Numbered from the stretch's first letter, positions 16,732 to 25,519 are shown. The stretch: DNA of 64,000 nt from Paenibacillus daejeonensis DSM 15491 (GCF_000378385.1 NZ_KB899661.1:258288-322287), one strand, 5' to 3'. Translations and numbers: made by a program. The notes: generated by a model from the letters alone, not told the origin.

Positions 16732-16780
16732 ACTGTGTGAATGTAAACACAGTATAGCTCCCCCTTCAATCTTCTGTCAA
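16732..16780 (-). promoter_or_regulatory. nitroreductase promoter with overlapping operator
   Basis: On the minus strand TTGACA (16780-16775), an 18-base spacer and TATACT (16756-16751) form a promoter. The palindrome ACTGTGT-N8-ACACAGT at 16732-16753 overlaps the -10 box. The upstream Rrf2 gene is the obvious candidate for its regulator. Confidence 0.7.
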
Positions 16781-16782
16781 TC

Positions 16783-17229
16783 CTAATTTGCATCAATACT
16801 CGCTTTGGTGACCAAATCGGCAATCGTGCGCTGCCCCAGTAATTCCATTATCGACTGGTTGATCTCCTCGGCCATGCCCAACAAGGCTTCGTGCATCCGC
16901 ACACCCAGAGGGTGATCCCCTGTGGAGTCCAACATCCCGTCACCAAACGGCTCGTTGACATGTAGCGCCTTGTAGACCTCTGCAAAAGTCAGGGAAGCCG
17001 GGTCGCGGGCCAACCAATATCCGCCGTCGCGTCCCTCTCGCACCTCCAGGATGTTCTCTTGCGCCAGCTTGGCGAGAATGCGGCGAATCTGAGTCGCCTC
17101 AGAGCACAGGTGGTCTGCAATATGACTACTGGGATGCCTGCAGGGATGGTCCGTCATCAGAGCCAGGGCTTGCAGCGCCAAGCCAAACGCTTTGCCGTTG
17201 GCTGAACAGCTATGCTGAGATCGCTTCAT
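16783..17229 (-). CDS. Rrf2-family transcriptional regulator
   Basis: The 148-residue protein has the Rrf2 winged-helix domain: LALQALALMTDHP, a recognition helix region SSHIADHLCSEATQIRRILAKLAQ and the wing VREGRDGGYWLARDP. The C-terminal half forms the dimer helices. It lacks the three-cysteine cluster that binds an Fe-S centre in IscR or NsrR; single Cys residues occur near positions 8, 30 and 42. It is therefore closer to the YwnA/YwgB-type thiol or redox-sensing branch. Its stop lies three bases from the promoter of the nitroreductase gene. AAGGAG lies eight bases before the ATG. Confidence 0.88.
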   Translation of the reverse strand: MKRSQHSCSANGKAFGLALQALALMTDHPCRHPSSHIADHLCSEATQIRRILAKLAQENILEVREGRDGGYWLARDPASLTFAEVYKALHVNEPFGDGMLDSTGDHPLGVRMHEALLGMAEEINQSIMELLGQRTIADLVTKASIDAN

Positions 17230-17311
17230 AGGCCCGCTCCTTCCTCTCCATCTGTTGTGCCAAGCATTATATCAAAGCCCTTGCAAGGCTTCAAGCACCT
17301 TCTTCTGAGCG

Positions 17312-18280
17312 TCATTGACTCAGCCAAGACAAGTAAGCATCTGGGACTGGTATTAGCGTTCGGGGCAGTGTGGCCAGGTCCGCATGCCTCACGAGCTCGG
17401 ATGCAGTAACAGGCTCGGGGCGATCCAGCCAGCCAGCCAGATGCGCGAGCAGCCCAACCAGCCGTTCAGCCCTGACCCTGCGCTCGCGAAGCCCTTGCAG
17501 CGCAAGCGATTTGTCGCGCTTGGAGAATCGCTCGCCCCCAGCGTCCCCTAGCAGCGGCACGTGAGCGAAGCGCGGAGTCTGCAGATCTAGCGTCTTGTAC
17601 AGTGCCAGTTGACGCGGGGTCGAATCCAGAAGATCGGCTCCCCGGACCACGTCCGTGATGCCCATGGCGGCATCATCTACGGTGACAGCCAGCTGATAGC
17701 TGTACATGCCGTCCGCGCGCTTCACAACAAAGTCGCCTAGCGCCTCTCCTTCGTAATGCATGTCGCCATAAATTCCGTCTCTAAAGTCGACTGGTGCATC
17801 GGGCATTCTAAATCGGAGCGATGGCGTCTTGACCCTTGCCCGTTCTGCGCGCTCCTGCTCGCTTAGATGTCGGCACCAGCCGGGATAGGCTGGCCCCTCG
17901 GAGGACAAGCCATGCGGTGCGCTGGCAATCTGAGCGAGCTCGGCACGGCTGCAATAGCACGGGTACAGCAGACCGGCCGTCTCCAGCCTCGTTATTGCCT
18001 CCTCATAGAGCGAATCGCGAAGACTCTGCAGGTAAGGCGCATGGGGGCCGCCCTGGTCCGGACCTTCGTCCCAATCCAGACCCAGCCACCGCAGATCGTT
18101 CAGCTGCTGCTCTCGATACGCGACTCTGGAGCGCGGCTTATCGATGTCCTCCACCCGCATAATGAATGTTCCGCCCGCTTGCCGGATCTGCAGCCAGGCG
18201 ACAAGCGCTGCAAACGCGTTGCCCAGATGAAACTGGCCTGACGGTGTTGGCGCGAACCGGCCTCTTCTCACGATAGACAT
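17312..18280 (-). CDS. gluQ: glutamyl-Q tRNA(Asp) synthetase
   Basis: The 322-residue protein is a class I synthetase paralog of GluRS without the anticodon-binding half. It has [16 protein letters not shown] with the HIGH-type HLGN, the zinc site CYC...YPGWCRH, the central [18 protein letters not shown] and the KMSKS-type FSKRDKS. GluQ attaches glutamate to the queuosine base at position 34 of tRNA-Asp. The length fits GluQ, whereas full GluRS has about 480 residues. It lies 97 bases downstream of a tRNA-Asp(GTC) gene, the gene for its own substrate, though a terminator separates the two. Confidence 0.92.
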   Translation of the reverse strand: MSIVRRGRFAPTPSGQFHLGNAFAALVAWLQIRQAGGTFIMRVEDIDKPRSRVAYREQQLNDLRWLGLDWDEGPDQGGPHAPYLQSLRDSLYEEAITRLETAGLLYPCYCSRAELAQIASAPHGLSSEGPAYPGWCRHLSEQERAERARVKTPSLRFRMPDAPVDFRDGIYGDMHYEGEALGDFVVKRADGMYSYQLAVTVDDAAMGITDVVRGADLLDSTPRQLALYKTLDLQTPRFAHVPLLGDAGGERFSKRDKSLALQGLRERRVRAERLVGLLAHLAGWLDRPEPVTASELVRHADLATLPRTLIPVPDAYLSWLSQ

Positions 18281-18320
18281 CCTGCACCACCCTCCACGTA
18301 ACGGATGACGAGAAAAATTT

Positions 18321-18344
18321 AAAAAAGAGCAGCATTAGCCGCCC
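18321..18344 (-). terminator. terminator of the tRNA-Asp transcript
   Basis: On the minus strand GGGCGGC-TAAT-GCTGCTC is followed by six T residues, 33 bases after the tRNA 3' end. Two G-T pairs are needed in the stem. Confidence 0.7.
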
Positions 18345-18376
18345 TTCTTAGTGAGGTTATGTATTCAAAAGGTAAA

Positions 18377-18453
18377 TGGCGGAGCTGACGGGATTCGAAC
18401 CCGCGGTCTCCTGCGTGACAGGCAGGCATGTTAGGCCTCTACACCACAGCTCC
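18377..18453 (-). tRNA. tRNA-Asp (anticodon GTC)
   Basis: The minus strand folds into a full cloverleaf of 77 bases with an encoded CCA. The acceptor stem is GGAGCTG / CAGCTCC. The anticodon stem-loop is CCTGC-CTGTCAC-GCAGG, giving GTC at positions 34-36. The T arm is GCGGGTTCGAATCCCGT. GTC is the anticodon that carries queuosine, the base modified by the product of the downstream gluQ gene. Confidence 0.96.
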
Positions 18454-18487
18454 ACACTAGACAAGGTGTTCCAGGAACACAAGTAGT

Positions 18488-18517
18488 ATCTTACCACGGA
18501 ATGACAGCGTTTGACAA
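18488..18517 (-). promoter_or_regulatory. promoter of the tRNA-Asp gene
   Basis: On the minus strand TTGTCA (18517-18512), 18 bases, then TAAGAT (18493-18488). The -10 box lies 35 bases before the tRNA 5' end. Confidence 0.6.
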
Positions 18518-18654
18518 GGTAAAAAGCAGTCGCCGCCATTTTTTTGCAACCTTCAAATTCTGCGCTCTCAGACAGGCTTATGCTATACTGATTCCAAATC
18601 AACTCGGAACGCAATTTGACATTAATAATGAGCGGATGGAGGGCCGATATCATC

Positions 18655-20286
18655 ATGTTTATCATGCAGAATTACTACCGTCAGAGCTACACTCCAGAGC
18701 CTTACCGACAGCAAGCGACCTCTCATTTGCTCGGTGTCACGGTCAGAGGCTCCGGTCGGATGTCAGTTGCAGGTCATCACTACTCCATCTCTGAGGGCGA
18801 CGGCATTCTCATTGATCATGGCGAAGATTACGAGCTGCAACCCCGCGGAGGAATGGATATCATCTGGATTTGCTTTGATGATCTGCTGGAGATCTCCCAG
18901 ACCGATCAAGAACGCCATTATTACAAGCGAAGCGGGACACTTCCCTGGTATGGCCCCCTGCCCACTTCCCTGATGCCCATCATCCTCGATCTGGTGACCC
19001 GCATCGAAGCAGCTGTTCAAGAGCGACCAGAGCGGCGGCGCAACCTTGCGGAGCTGTTGTTCCAGCAATTAATCTATCATCTGATGGAGCTGGCTGAACC
19101 TGATGCGGACACCTCCCAGCATGCGCTTGAGCGGGCAGCCGATTATATCCGGATGAATTATGATCGAACGCTGACGCGCAATCAGATTGCCGAGGTGGCT
19201 GGACTTAGTCCGTGGTACTTCTCGCATCTCTTCAAGAAATGGAAGGGTATTGCTCCGATGGAGTACTTGCATCAGGTACGGATTAACCATGCCAAGGAGC
19301 TATTAATCCTGCACCGCTGCAGCGTCCGGGAAGCAGCCGAGCGCAGCGGTTATGGCGATGAGGCTTATTTTCGCAAAAAATTCAAGCAGGTGGTCGGGAT
19401 TACCCCAGCCGCGTATCACAAGGATAAATGGGCCCGGATTGCCTCTCTTTCCTATACCTATACCTCACACCTGCTGACTCTTGGCATGATCCCGCTTGCT
19501 GCGATGGCCGATCCCACACGCGAAGCACACAGGTCTCAAGTGCATGCAGCCATAGCCGTCCACCTGCGGCGGACCATGTTCCGGGAGGATGAACTGCTGG
19601 AGGCAGATATCGAACAGCTTCGCGCAATCCAGCCCAGCCTGATTCTAGGCGATGACCTCATGATGCAGGGGACTGCGGGTACACGACTGGCCGAGATTGC
19701 GCCTTGTGAGATTATCCCCTGGATGGCAGGGGACTGGCGAAGTCATTTCCTCCAGATTGCGCGTCTGGTCGAGCGGGAAGCAGCTGCAGTAGCGTGGCTG
19801 GCCGACTATGATCGGCTCGTACTCCAAGCTCGCCGATCGCTGGCCCGCCGGATCGGTTCAGACAAGGTGATGCTGATTCGCCTAACCTTCGGTCAACTGG
19901 TGGTGTATGGCAGGCGCAATGTGGGAACTGTATTGTATGAAGATCTTAACCTAGTCTGCCCCTATGACTTGGATGACTTTGCCGTGGAGAAGCCGCTCAG
20001 TGAGGCCGAGCTGGCGCTCAACGCTCCCGATTACCTCCTGCTCGTCATTGACCATTCTCCTGCCTCACAGTCTGCTTGGGAACGGCTGCAGGACAGTGAG
20101 AGCTGGCATAGCTTGCCGGCCGTCAGACAAGCACAGGTGTACCAGGTTCAGGAGTATCCCTGGCTGGAATACAGTCCGGAAGCGCACCGGCTCATGGTGG
20201 CACAGGCTTCGGAACTGTTAGGATGCTCCACCGAACCTCCAGATACCGCACAAATAGCAACAGAATCATCGCACGTCCAGACATAG
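18655..20286 (+). CDS. AraC regulator fused to siderophore-binding domain (Btr-like)
   Basis: The start at ATG 18655 is chosen for GGAGGG upstream; earlier in-frame TTG 18616 and ATG 18628 lack a good site. The 543-residue protein has a cupin-like N-terminus, two AraC helix-turn-helices at about 170-265 (LTRNQIAEVAGLSPWYFSHLFKKWKG and SVREAAERSGYGDEAYFRKKFKQ, each in pieces under the usual spacing) and a C-terminal domain of about 260 residues like an iron-siderophore periplasmic binding protein. B. subtilis Btr has this layout; it binds ferric bacillibactin and turns on feuABC. The next gene encodes a siderophore-binding lipoprotein with a Fur box, the likely target. Confidence 0.88.
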   Translation: MFIMQNYYRQSYTPEPYRQQATSHLLGVTVRGSGRMSVAGHHYSISEGDGILIDHGEDYELQPRGGMDIIWICFDDLLEISQTDQERHYYKRSGTLPWYGPLPTSLMPIILDLVTRIEAAVQERPERRRNLAELLFQQLIYHLMELAEPDADTSQHALERAADYIRMNYDRTLTRNQIAEVAGLSPWYFSHLFKKWKGIAPMEYLHQVRINHAKELLILHRCSVREAAERSGYGDEAYFRKKFKQVVGITPAAYHKDKWARIASLSYTYTSHLLTLGMIPLAAMADPTREAHRSQVHAAIAVHLRRTMFREDELLEADIEQLRAIQPSLILGDDLMMQGTAGTRLAEIAPCEIIPWMAGDWRSHFLQIARLVEREAAAVAWLADYDRLVLQARRSLARRIGSDKVMLIRLTFGQLVVYGRRNVGTVLYEDLNLVCPYDLDDFAVEKPLSEAELALNAPDYLLLVIDHSPASQSAWERLQDSESWHSLPAVRQAQVYQVQEYPWLEYSPEAHRLMVAQASELLGCSTEPPDTAQIATESSHVQT

Positions 20287-20317
20287 AGCAGCACGCTTAA
20301 GCGTGTTATGATGCTAA

Positions 20318-20342
20318 TTGATAATGAAAATTGATATCAATT
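20318..20342 (+). promoter_or_regulatory. Fur box before the siderophore-binding lipoprotein gene
   Basis: The sequence TTGATAATGAAAATTGATAT followed by CAATT closely matches overlapping Fur 7-1-7 half-sites (TGATAAT and ATTATCA-like). It sits 15 bases before the ATG. A perfect palindrome CACGCTTAAGCGTG at 20292-20305 precedes it and may be part of a Btr site or a terminator stem. Confidence 0.75.
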
Positions 20343-20356
20343 AAGGATGGTGCATC

Positions 20357-21352
20357 ATGCAACTCACACGTTATTTTATTCCACTCTGTCTGTCAGCACT
20401 CCTGCTGCTCTCCGCCTGCGGGACGGAGAACAGCGGGACAACACCTGCAGAGAACCATCCTCCGGCCGCAGAGAATGAAACTCCTGCCTCTGAGCCAGAG
20501 AAGACAGCAGATTACCCGAAGACATTTACGCATGTGATGGGAGAGACCGTCCTGGATGAAACGCCCACTCGCATCTTTGCGCCTTATGTGGAGGATGCCC
20601 TATTGACGCTCGGCGTGACTCCTGTTCTAAAGTGGTCGCTCGGCGATTACGTGCAAGAATATCTGGAGACTGAGCTGCAAGATGTCCCGCCCGTGGATTA
20701 TTCCAGTGGCGGACCGAGCCTCGAAGCTGTCTTGGAGGCAAATCCGGACCTCATTTTCCTGTACAGCACCGGTATGGCAGCCGATGGCAGATACGAGCAG
20801 TTAAGCAAAATTGCTCCGACCTATGTTTACGAAGATTCAGCAGGGGACTGGCAGGGAACGCTCCGCAAGCTTGGCGAGCTATTGGACAAAAATGAGTTGG
20901 CGGAAGAGAAAATTGCAGCCTACGAAGAACTGCTGGCAGGTGCCAAGACGAAGTTAGCAGCGGTTGCAGAGGACAAAACCTTTGCCGTCGTCCGCGTGCG
21001 GGCACAGGATTACGTCCTGATGGATGGTGTGAACTTCTCAGGCAAAACGCTGTTCGATGAGCTGCAGCTCACCCCGCATCCTATGGTCAAGGAGACAGCT
21101 TGGGAGACGTTTCTCCCTATCTCATTGGAGAAGCTGCCCGACCTGGACGCTGATTATATCTTCTACATGGTTCAAGGCGAAGCCGCACAGGGGATGGCCA
21201 AGGAGCTGTTCGACAGTCCCTTCTGGCAGAACCTCCCTGCTGTCCGCAATGGCAACGCTCATGAAGTCGAGGTCAGCTACTGGCTGGCAGCAGGCTATCA
21301 GGCCAACACCCGCCAGATCGAGGACGTGCTTCACCTGCTTCAAGTGGACTAA
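20357..21352 (+). CDS. iron-siderophore ABC transporter substrate-binding lipoprotein
   Basis: The 331-residue protein has a signal peptide and lipobox LLLSAC (Cys near residue 21), a Ser/Pro/Glu-rich linker and a class III binding-protein domain of the FeuA/FhuD type: VMGETVLDETPTRIFAPY, LEAVLEANPDLIFLYS, KIAPTYVYED and a late YWLAAGYQANTRQIEDVLHLL. It should capture ferric siderophores outside the membrane. No permease or ATPase genes follow, so it must share a transporter encoded elsewhere. The Fur box and upstream Btr-like regulator indicate iron control. Confidence 0.9.
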   Translation: MQLTRYFIPLCLSALLLLSACGTENSGTTPAENHPPAAENETPASEPEKTADYPKTFTHVMGETVLDETPTRIFAPYVEDALLTLGVTPVLKWSLGDYVQEYLETELQDVPPVDYSSGGPSLEAVLEANPDLIFLYSTGMAADGRYEQLSKIAPTYVYEDSAGDWQGTLRKLGELLDKNELAEEKIAAYEELLAGAKTKLAAVAEDKTFAVVRVRAQDYVLMDGVNFSGKTLFDELQLTPHPMVKETAWETFLPISLEKLPDLDADYIFYMVQGEAAQGMAKELFDSPFWQNLPAVRNGNAHEVEVSYWLAAGYQANTRQIEDVLHLLQVD

Positions 21353-21423
21353 CCCCATGCATGTCACAGCCCGGATTGGCAATAATACCAGCATACCCAT
21401 CTGTGTCTACAGGAGGCGATGTG

Positions 21424-22656
21424 ATGAATTTACAATCCGGAACTTATTACTGGCCCGCTACGCTGCCCGATCCTCCGACCTACCCTGCACTGAGCGAGGA
21501 TCTTGTCTGTGACATCCTCATCGTTGGCGGCGGCAGCTCGGGGGCACAGAGCGCCTATGCGCTCGCAAACAGCGGTCTGCGTGTTGTCGTTATTGAGAAA
21601 AATACCATTGGCAGCGGCAGCACCGCCACCAATACCGCCCTTATCCAATACTCGGGCGAGAAAATGTTCACCGATTTAATCCATACCTTCGGCGAGGAGG
21701 CAACTGCCCGTCACCTTCAGCTGCTGCGCCAAGCGATTGACCAGTTGGAGACAACCGCCGGAAACGTAGCGATGGATTTTGAGTTCCGTCGTCGGGATAC
21801 GTTGTATTTTGCCAGCTGTGATGAGGATGTCGCTAAGCTGCACAAGGAATATCAGTATCTAAAGGACCACGGCTGCAGCCTGGATTTCTGGGATCGCAAA
21901 ACCGTCAAAGCTCACTACCCATTCAGTCACGAAGCCGCTATATACTCCTACGGGGATGCTGAGCTCAATCCCTTTAAATTCACGCATGCACTGCTCCAGG
22001 ACGCTGCGGCCAAGGGTGTAGGCATCTATGAGCACACCGCCATGAACGGTCACCGCTATGACCGGGAACGTCAGCGGATGATCGTCACCACCCGGGGCGG
22101 CCATCACATTGACGCCCGTTACGTTATCTTCGCGGCCGGTTATGAGGGAATCGATATTCGCAAGGAGCCACAGGCTTCATTCGTCAGTACGTACACGGTG
22201 ACGACCGAGCCGATAGCCGACCTCTCCTCCTGGTACAACCGCACGCTGATCTGGGAGACAGCCCGGCCTTATTTGTACCTGCGCACCACTGCTGATGATC
22301 GCGTAATTATCGGAGGGCTGGACGAGACGACCGACATTGCGGAGCAGCGGGACAACAAGCTTCACCACCGACAGCAGCAGCTAATGGATGCGTTGCGCCA
22401 ACGCTTCCCTGATATTAGCTTCGAACTGGCGTACGCCAATACAGCATTCTATGGCGGTATTCGCGACGGCCTGCCACTGATCGGCCAGTACGATGATTAC
22501 CCGCACTGCTATTTTATCTTCGCCTTCGGTGACAATGGCACCGTCTATAGCCAGACGCTGGTGAATGTCATTGTCGATGATATTGTGCAGGGGTACAGCC
22601 CGGATATGGAATTGTACCGTCAGGACCGGCCGGTGCTGAATAGCGTATCGACTTAA
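21424..22656 (+). CDS. FAD-dependent oxidoreductase (DAO family)
   Basis: The start at ATG 21424 has AGGAGG seven bases upstream; an ATG at 21361 does not. The 410-residue protein has the ADP-binding motif DILIVGGGSSGAQSAYALANSGLRVVVIEK (halves DILIVGGGSSGAQSAY and ALANSGLRVVVIEK) near its start, and a late FGDNGTVYSQ region of the glycine/D-amino-acid oxidase type. DAO members oxidise secondary amines, amino acids or glycerol phosphate. The substrate here is unknown. It follows the siderophore-binding lipoprotein gene by 71 bases, so it may be iron-regulated too; a role in siderophore handling is only a guess. Confidence 0.85.
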   Translation: MNLQSGTYYWPATLPDPPTYPALSEDLVCDILIVGGGSSGAQSAYALANSGLRVVVIEKNTIGSGSTATNTALIQYSGEKMFTDLIHTFGEEATARHLQLLRQAIDQLETTAGNVAMDFEFRRRDTLYFASCDEDVAKLHKEYQYLKDHGCSLDFWDRKTVKAHYPFSHEAAIYSYGDAELNPFKFTHALLQDAAAKGVGIYEHTAMNGHRYDRERQRMIVTTRGGHHIDARYVIFAAGYEGIDIRKEPQASFVSTYTVTTEPIADLSSWYNRTLIWETARPYLYLRTTADDRVIIGGLDETTDIAEQRDNKLHHRQQQLMDALRQRFPDISFELAYANTAFYGGIRDGLPLIGQYDDYPHCYFIFAFGDNGTVYSQTLVNVIVDDIVQGYSPDMELYRQDRPVLNSVST

Positions 22657-22688
22657 GAGAGGCTTGGTCAGCGTGATGGCAGACGACA

Positions 22689-22720
22689 AGCCCTGCCCGG
22701 TTTGGTAGGGCTGTTGTTCT
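22689..22720 (+). terminator. terminator after the FAD oxidoreductase gene
   Basis: AGCCCTGCC-CGGTTT-GGTAGGGCT forms a near-perfect stem followed by GTTGTTCT. The T tract is weak but the stem is strong. Confidence 0.65.
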
Positions 22721-22812
22721 GCTGGTCTGTCTTTTTGCGCTTCGATTCCCCTTCATTCTTCTTCCAGCACGCTGTTGCTGAGTCTAGCGCAGATCCGCTC
22801 CCCTCGCCACTG

Positions 22813-23090
22813 TAACGGACACCACAGCCGCTATTCGGGCCTGAATGGGGCGTTTAAGATTCTAACGGACACCATGGCAGTTATTACGATGATATTCGCA
22901 CATTCGGGCCTATGTCATAGCAAAATAACTGCATCTGTGGCCGTTAGCCGGTTGAGGGACGCAAAAAGAGCGAAATAGGCGCATATATGGCCGTTAGACA
23001 GGCTTTGTGCTAATAGCTGCGCGGGTGCCGTAAGAAATATGAGCCTTTGCGAAAAAGCAGATATAGCTGCCTGGGTTGCCGTTAAACACC
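22813..23090. repeat. 50-51-bp degenerate repeat, array B, with inverted halves
   Basis: TAACGGACACC occurs at 22813 and 22863 (50 apart). The reverse form, ending in CCGTTA or CCGTAA, occurs at 22941, 22991, 23028 and 23079 (50, 37 and 51 apart). The forward units contain GC(C/A)G(C/T)TATT and the reverse units the complementary AATAACTGC or ATAGCTGC. So two units point right and four point left. The stretch 22721-23170 has no gene; this array is what fills it. Confidence 0.7.
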
Positions 23091-23170
23091 AACCGCCCTG
23101 GCGGATTGATCTGCTATTCTAGAATGTGCATCTTTCACCTGAAAACTACTATCTACCTTCCACCGTCCAC

Positions 23171-24319
23171 TCACCACTCCGCAATGCTGCCATCCTCGTG
23201 GCGCCAGACCGGGTTTTTCCAGCCGTGTCCGATGGCCGCCATCTCTCTCACTTTCTCCTCGTCCACCTCGATGCCCAAGCCGGGCTTAGTCAGCAGATCG
23301 ACGAATCCGTCCTTGTAATGGAAGATGCTTGGATCCCTGAGATAGTCGAGCAGGTCTGACCCCTCATTGTAATGGATGCCCAGACTTTGCTCCTGAATAA
23401 ACGCATTCGGTGTACAAAAATCCAACTGGAGCGACGCCGCGAGCGCGATCGGTCCCAGCGGGCAATGCGGCGCTACCGCGACATCGTATGCCTCGGCCAT
23501 GGCTGCAATTTTTCGTGTTTCCCAGATACCACCGGCATGACTGAGATCGGGTTGGATGATATCTGCATAGCCGCGCTGCAGCAGCTCCTTGAAGCCCCAG
23601 CGTGTGTACATCCTCTCACCCGTAGCAATTGGAATCGCTGTATGTCGGGCAATCTCCTGCAACGCCTCATTGTTCTCCGGTAGCACCGGCTCTTCGATGA
23701 ACATGGGCTTGAATGGCTCCAGCTCTTTTACTAGCAATTTGGCCATACCTTTGTGCACCCGTCCGTGAAAATCGATGCCAATGCCAAGCTTATACCCGAC
23801 GGCCTCGCGGATTGCGGCAATACGCTCCACTGCTGCCTCGACCTTGTCATACGAATCGATCCAGTGCAGCTCCTCGGTGCCGTTCATCTTGATGGCGGTA
23901 TAGCCCTGATCCATCTTCTCCCGGGCGGCCATTGCCGTATCTGCCGGACGATCCCCGCCAATCCAGCTGTATACGCGCATCTTGTCTCGCACTCGTCCGC
24001 CCAGCAGCTCGTAGACCGGCACGCCCAGACGCTTGCCTTTGATATCCCAGAGCGCCTGCTCGATCCCCGAGATGGCACTTGTTAGAATGGGCCCGCCCCG
24101 ATAAAAGCCACCCCGGTACAGCACCTGCCACAGATCCTCAATGGCATTGGCGTCCCGCCCAATCAGGTATTCGCTCAACTCTTCTACCGCCGCTTTGACC
24201 GTATCCGCCCGGCCTTCAACAACCGGTTCGCCCCAGCCGACCAGACCATCCTCCGTCGTCACCTTCAGGAACAGCCACCGCGGCGGCACCTTGAACAATT
24301 CCAGTGAACGAATCTTCAT
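23171..24319 (-). CDS. dgoD: D-galactonate dehydratase
   Basis: From ATG 24319, which has AAGGAGC before it, the protein has 382 residues, the usual DgoD length. It belongs to the mandelate racemase branch of the enolase superfamily. Visible are GIDFHGRVH with metal Asp and catalytic His, FIEEPV and [10 protein letters not shown] with metal Glu residues, and APHCPLGP with the second catalytic His. DgoD dehydrates D-galactonate to 2-keto-3-deoxygalactonate. The kinase and aldolase genes are not in the window. The gene sits between a repeat array and a palindromic operator, and a GntR/FadR regulator lies 0.5 kb upstream. Confidence 0.93.
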   Translation of the reverse strand: MKIRSLELFKVPPRWLFLKVTTEDGLVGWGEPVVEGRADTVKAAVEELSEYLIGRDANAIEDLWQVLYRGGFYRGGPILTSAISGIEQALWDIKGKRLGVPVYELLGGRVRDKMRVYSWIGGDRPADTAMAAREKMDQGYTAIKMNGTEELHWIDSYDKVEAAVERIAAIREAVGYKLGIGIDFHGRVHKGMAKLLVKELEPFKPMFIEEPVLPENNEALQEIARHTAIPIATGERMYTRWGFKELLQRGYADIIQPDLSHAGGIWETRKIAAMAEAYDVAVAPHCPLGPIALAASLQLDFCTPNAFIQEQSLGIHYNEGSDLLDYLRDPSIFHYKDGFVDLLTKPGLGIEVDEEKVREMAAIGHGWKNPVWRHEDGSIAEW

Positions 24320-24342
24320 TTGTGTATCGCTCCTTCGCATAA

Positions 24343-24398
24343 TTCATATGATGAATATACATAATTACATAATACATCATATGAATATATAGTGTAAA
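24343..24398 (-). promoter_or_regulatory. dgoD promoter with inverted-repeat operator
   Basis: The minus strand has TTTACA (24398-24393), 18 bases, TATTAT (24374-24369). TTCATATGATG at 24343-24353 and CATCATATGAA at 24375-24385 form a perfect 11-base inverted repeat that brackets the -10 box and lies in the spacer. The nearby GntR/FadR protein is the likely ligand-controlled repressor. Confidence 0.75.
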
Positions 24399-24516
24399 TC
24401 CTGATTCCAAACTCACGGAGTTTGTTCAAACTAAATGGGCACGAGATGTTTCTCTTTAGTCCGATTGGGTAATCAGTAACTAGCAGCATCACACTATAAA
24501 CGAGGGGATGATTGAC

Positions 24517-24747
24517 ATGAACACAACCAAACGGAAATGGACTACCTTGCTGTTAACCGCCGTGATGAGCGTATCGCTCGTGTTTGGCGCAGCAGCTTGC
24601 GGCAACGGAAACAACGGGAATGATGGCGATACAATTATCGTACCTGAAAGCAACACCAATGTAGTGGTTCCTGAAACTCCGGACACAGATGTTGACGTCG
24701 ATGTGGACACGCCAGATAACACCGATGAAGGTACTGCGACAGAGTAA
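24517..24747 (+). CDS. small acidic lipoprotein
   Basis: This 76-residue protein starts at ATG 24517, eight bases after GAGGGG. It has a signal peptide with lipobox GAAAC, followed by Asn/Gly and then a very acidic Asp/Thr/Val/Pro-rich tail (alternating VD pairs). No folded domain is visible. Such proteins are probably surface-exposed lipoproteins; the acidic tail could bind cations. It lies alone between the dgoD operator and a strong terminator shared with the convergent GntR gene. Confidence 0.7.
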   Translation: MNTTKRKWTTLLLTAVMSVSLVFGAAACGNGNNGNDGDTIIVPESNTNVVVPETPDTDVDVDVDTPDNTDEGTATE

Positions 24748-24780
24748 GCCATCGCATTTCCTTCTTCATACATGAGAATA

Positions 24781-24816
24781 GGCCCGCTGGCTTCCTTAAC
24801 TGGAAGCTGGCGGGCC
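24781..24816. terminator. strong bidirectional terminator
   Basis: GGCCCGC-TG-GCTTCC pairs with GGAAGC-TG-GCGGGCC around a six-base loop. It lies between the convergent lipoprotein and GntR genes, 34 and 28 bases from their stops. Confidence 0.8.
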
Positions 24817-24844
24817 TGCTATTTACATAGAACACGGAATACGG

Positions 24845-25519
24845 TTACTGAATTAAACCGCTCTGGAGCTCTCGTTGCATATCCGAAATATGCAATCGCA
24901 TTAGTTCCCTAGCCTGCTCCACATCGCGATGCTTGATTGCCATTGCAATAAGCAGGTGGTAGGCGGCAGCCTTGTCGTCCATGCCGGGGATCCGCATAGT
25001 CTGGCGGCGACTGTCGAGCAGAACATCGCCCAACATGCGCAGCGTATTAGCCAGGATTTCGTTCTGTGAGGCTTCTGCGATCTCCTCATGAAACTTCATA
25101 TCTTCGCGGAGGAACGATTGCCGGGACAGCACCTTCTTCTGCATCAGTTCGGCTGCCTGTACGATCCGCTCTCTCTGCTCATCGGTTGCCCGCTCGGCTG
25201 CTAATGCCGCAAGCTCAGGCTCAATGATGAGCCGCGTCTCCGTCAATTGTAGCCAAGAGCTGTGCTCCAGCACCGCCAGATACCGGTCCGCCTGCTCTGG
25301 CAGCTGATCACTGACGAAGGTCCCCCGGCCTTGCTCCACCAGCAGGATCTTCTGCTTGCCCAGAATCCGGACCGCTTCCCGGACGGAGGATACGCCCACC
25401 TTCAGCTCAGCCGCGATCTCCTCGATAGTCGGAATCCGCTCCCCCACCTTCCACTGCCCCTGCTCAATTCGCCGCTTAATCTCGTCATAGACGACTTCGT
25501 ATACCAGTCTTTTGCTCAT
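24845..25519 (-). CDS. GntR/FadR-family regulator, probable dgoD regulator
   Basis: The 224-residue protein has an N-terminal winged helix (KRRIEQGQWKVGERIPTIEE, IAAELKVGVSSVREAVRIL, VEQGRGTFVSD) and a C-terminal all-helical FCD domain with the metal-binding pattern of DMKFHEEIAEAS and later His residues (YHLLIAMAIKHRD, LMRLHI). FCD regulators respond to organic or sugar acids, and galactonate is the expected effector in DgoR. The genes for it and dgoD are separated only by a small lipoprotein gene. An extended -10 (TGCTATAAT, minus strand, 25551-25543) precedes it. Confidence 0.88.
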   Translation of the reverse strand: MSKRLVYEVVYDEIKRRIEQGQWKVGERIPTIEEIAAELKVGVSSVREAVRILGKQKILLVEQGRGTFVSDQLPEQADRYLAVLEHSSWLQLTETRLIIEPELAALAAERATDEQRERIVQAAELMQKKVLSRQSFLREDMKFHEEIAEASQNEILANTLRMLGDVLLDSRRQTMRIPGMDDKAAAYHLLIAMAIKHRDVEQARELMRLHISDMQRELQSGLIQ

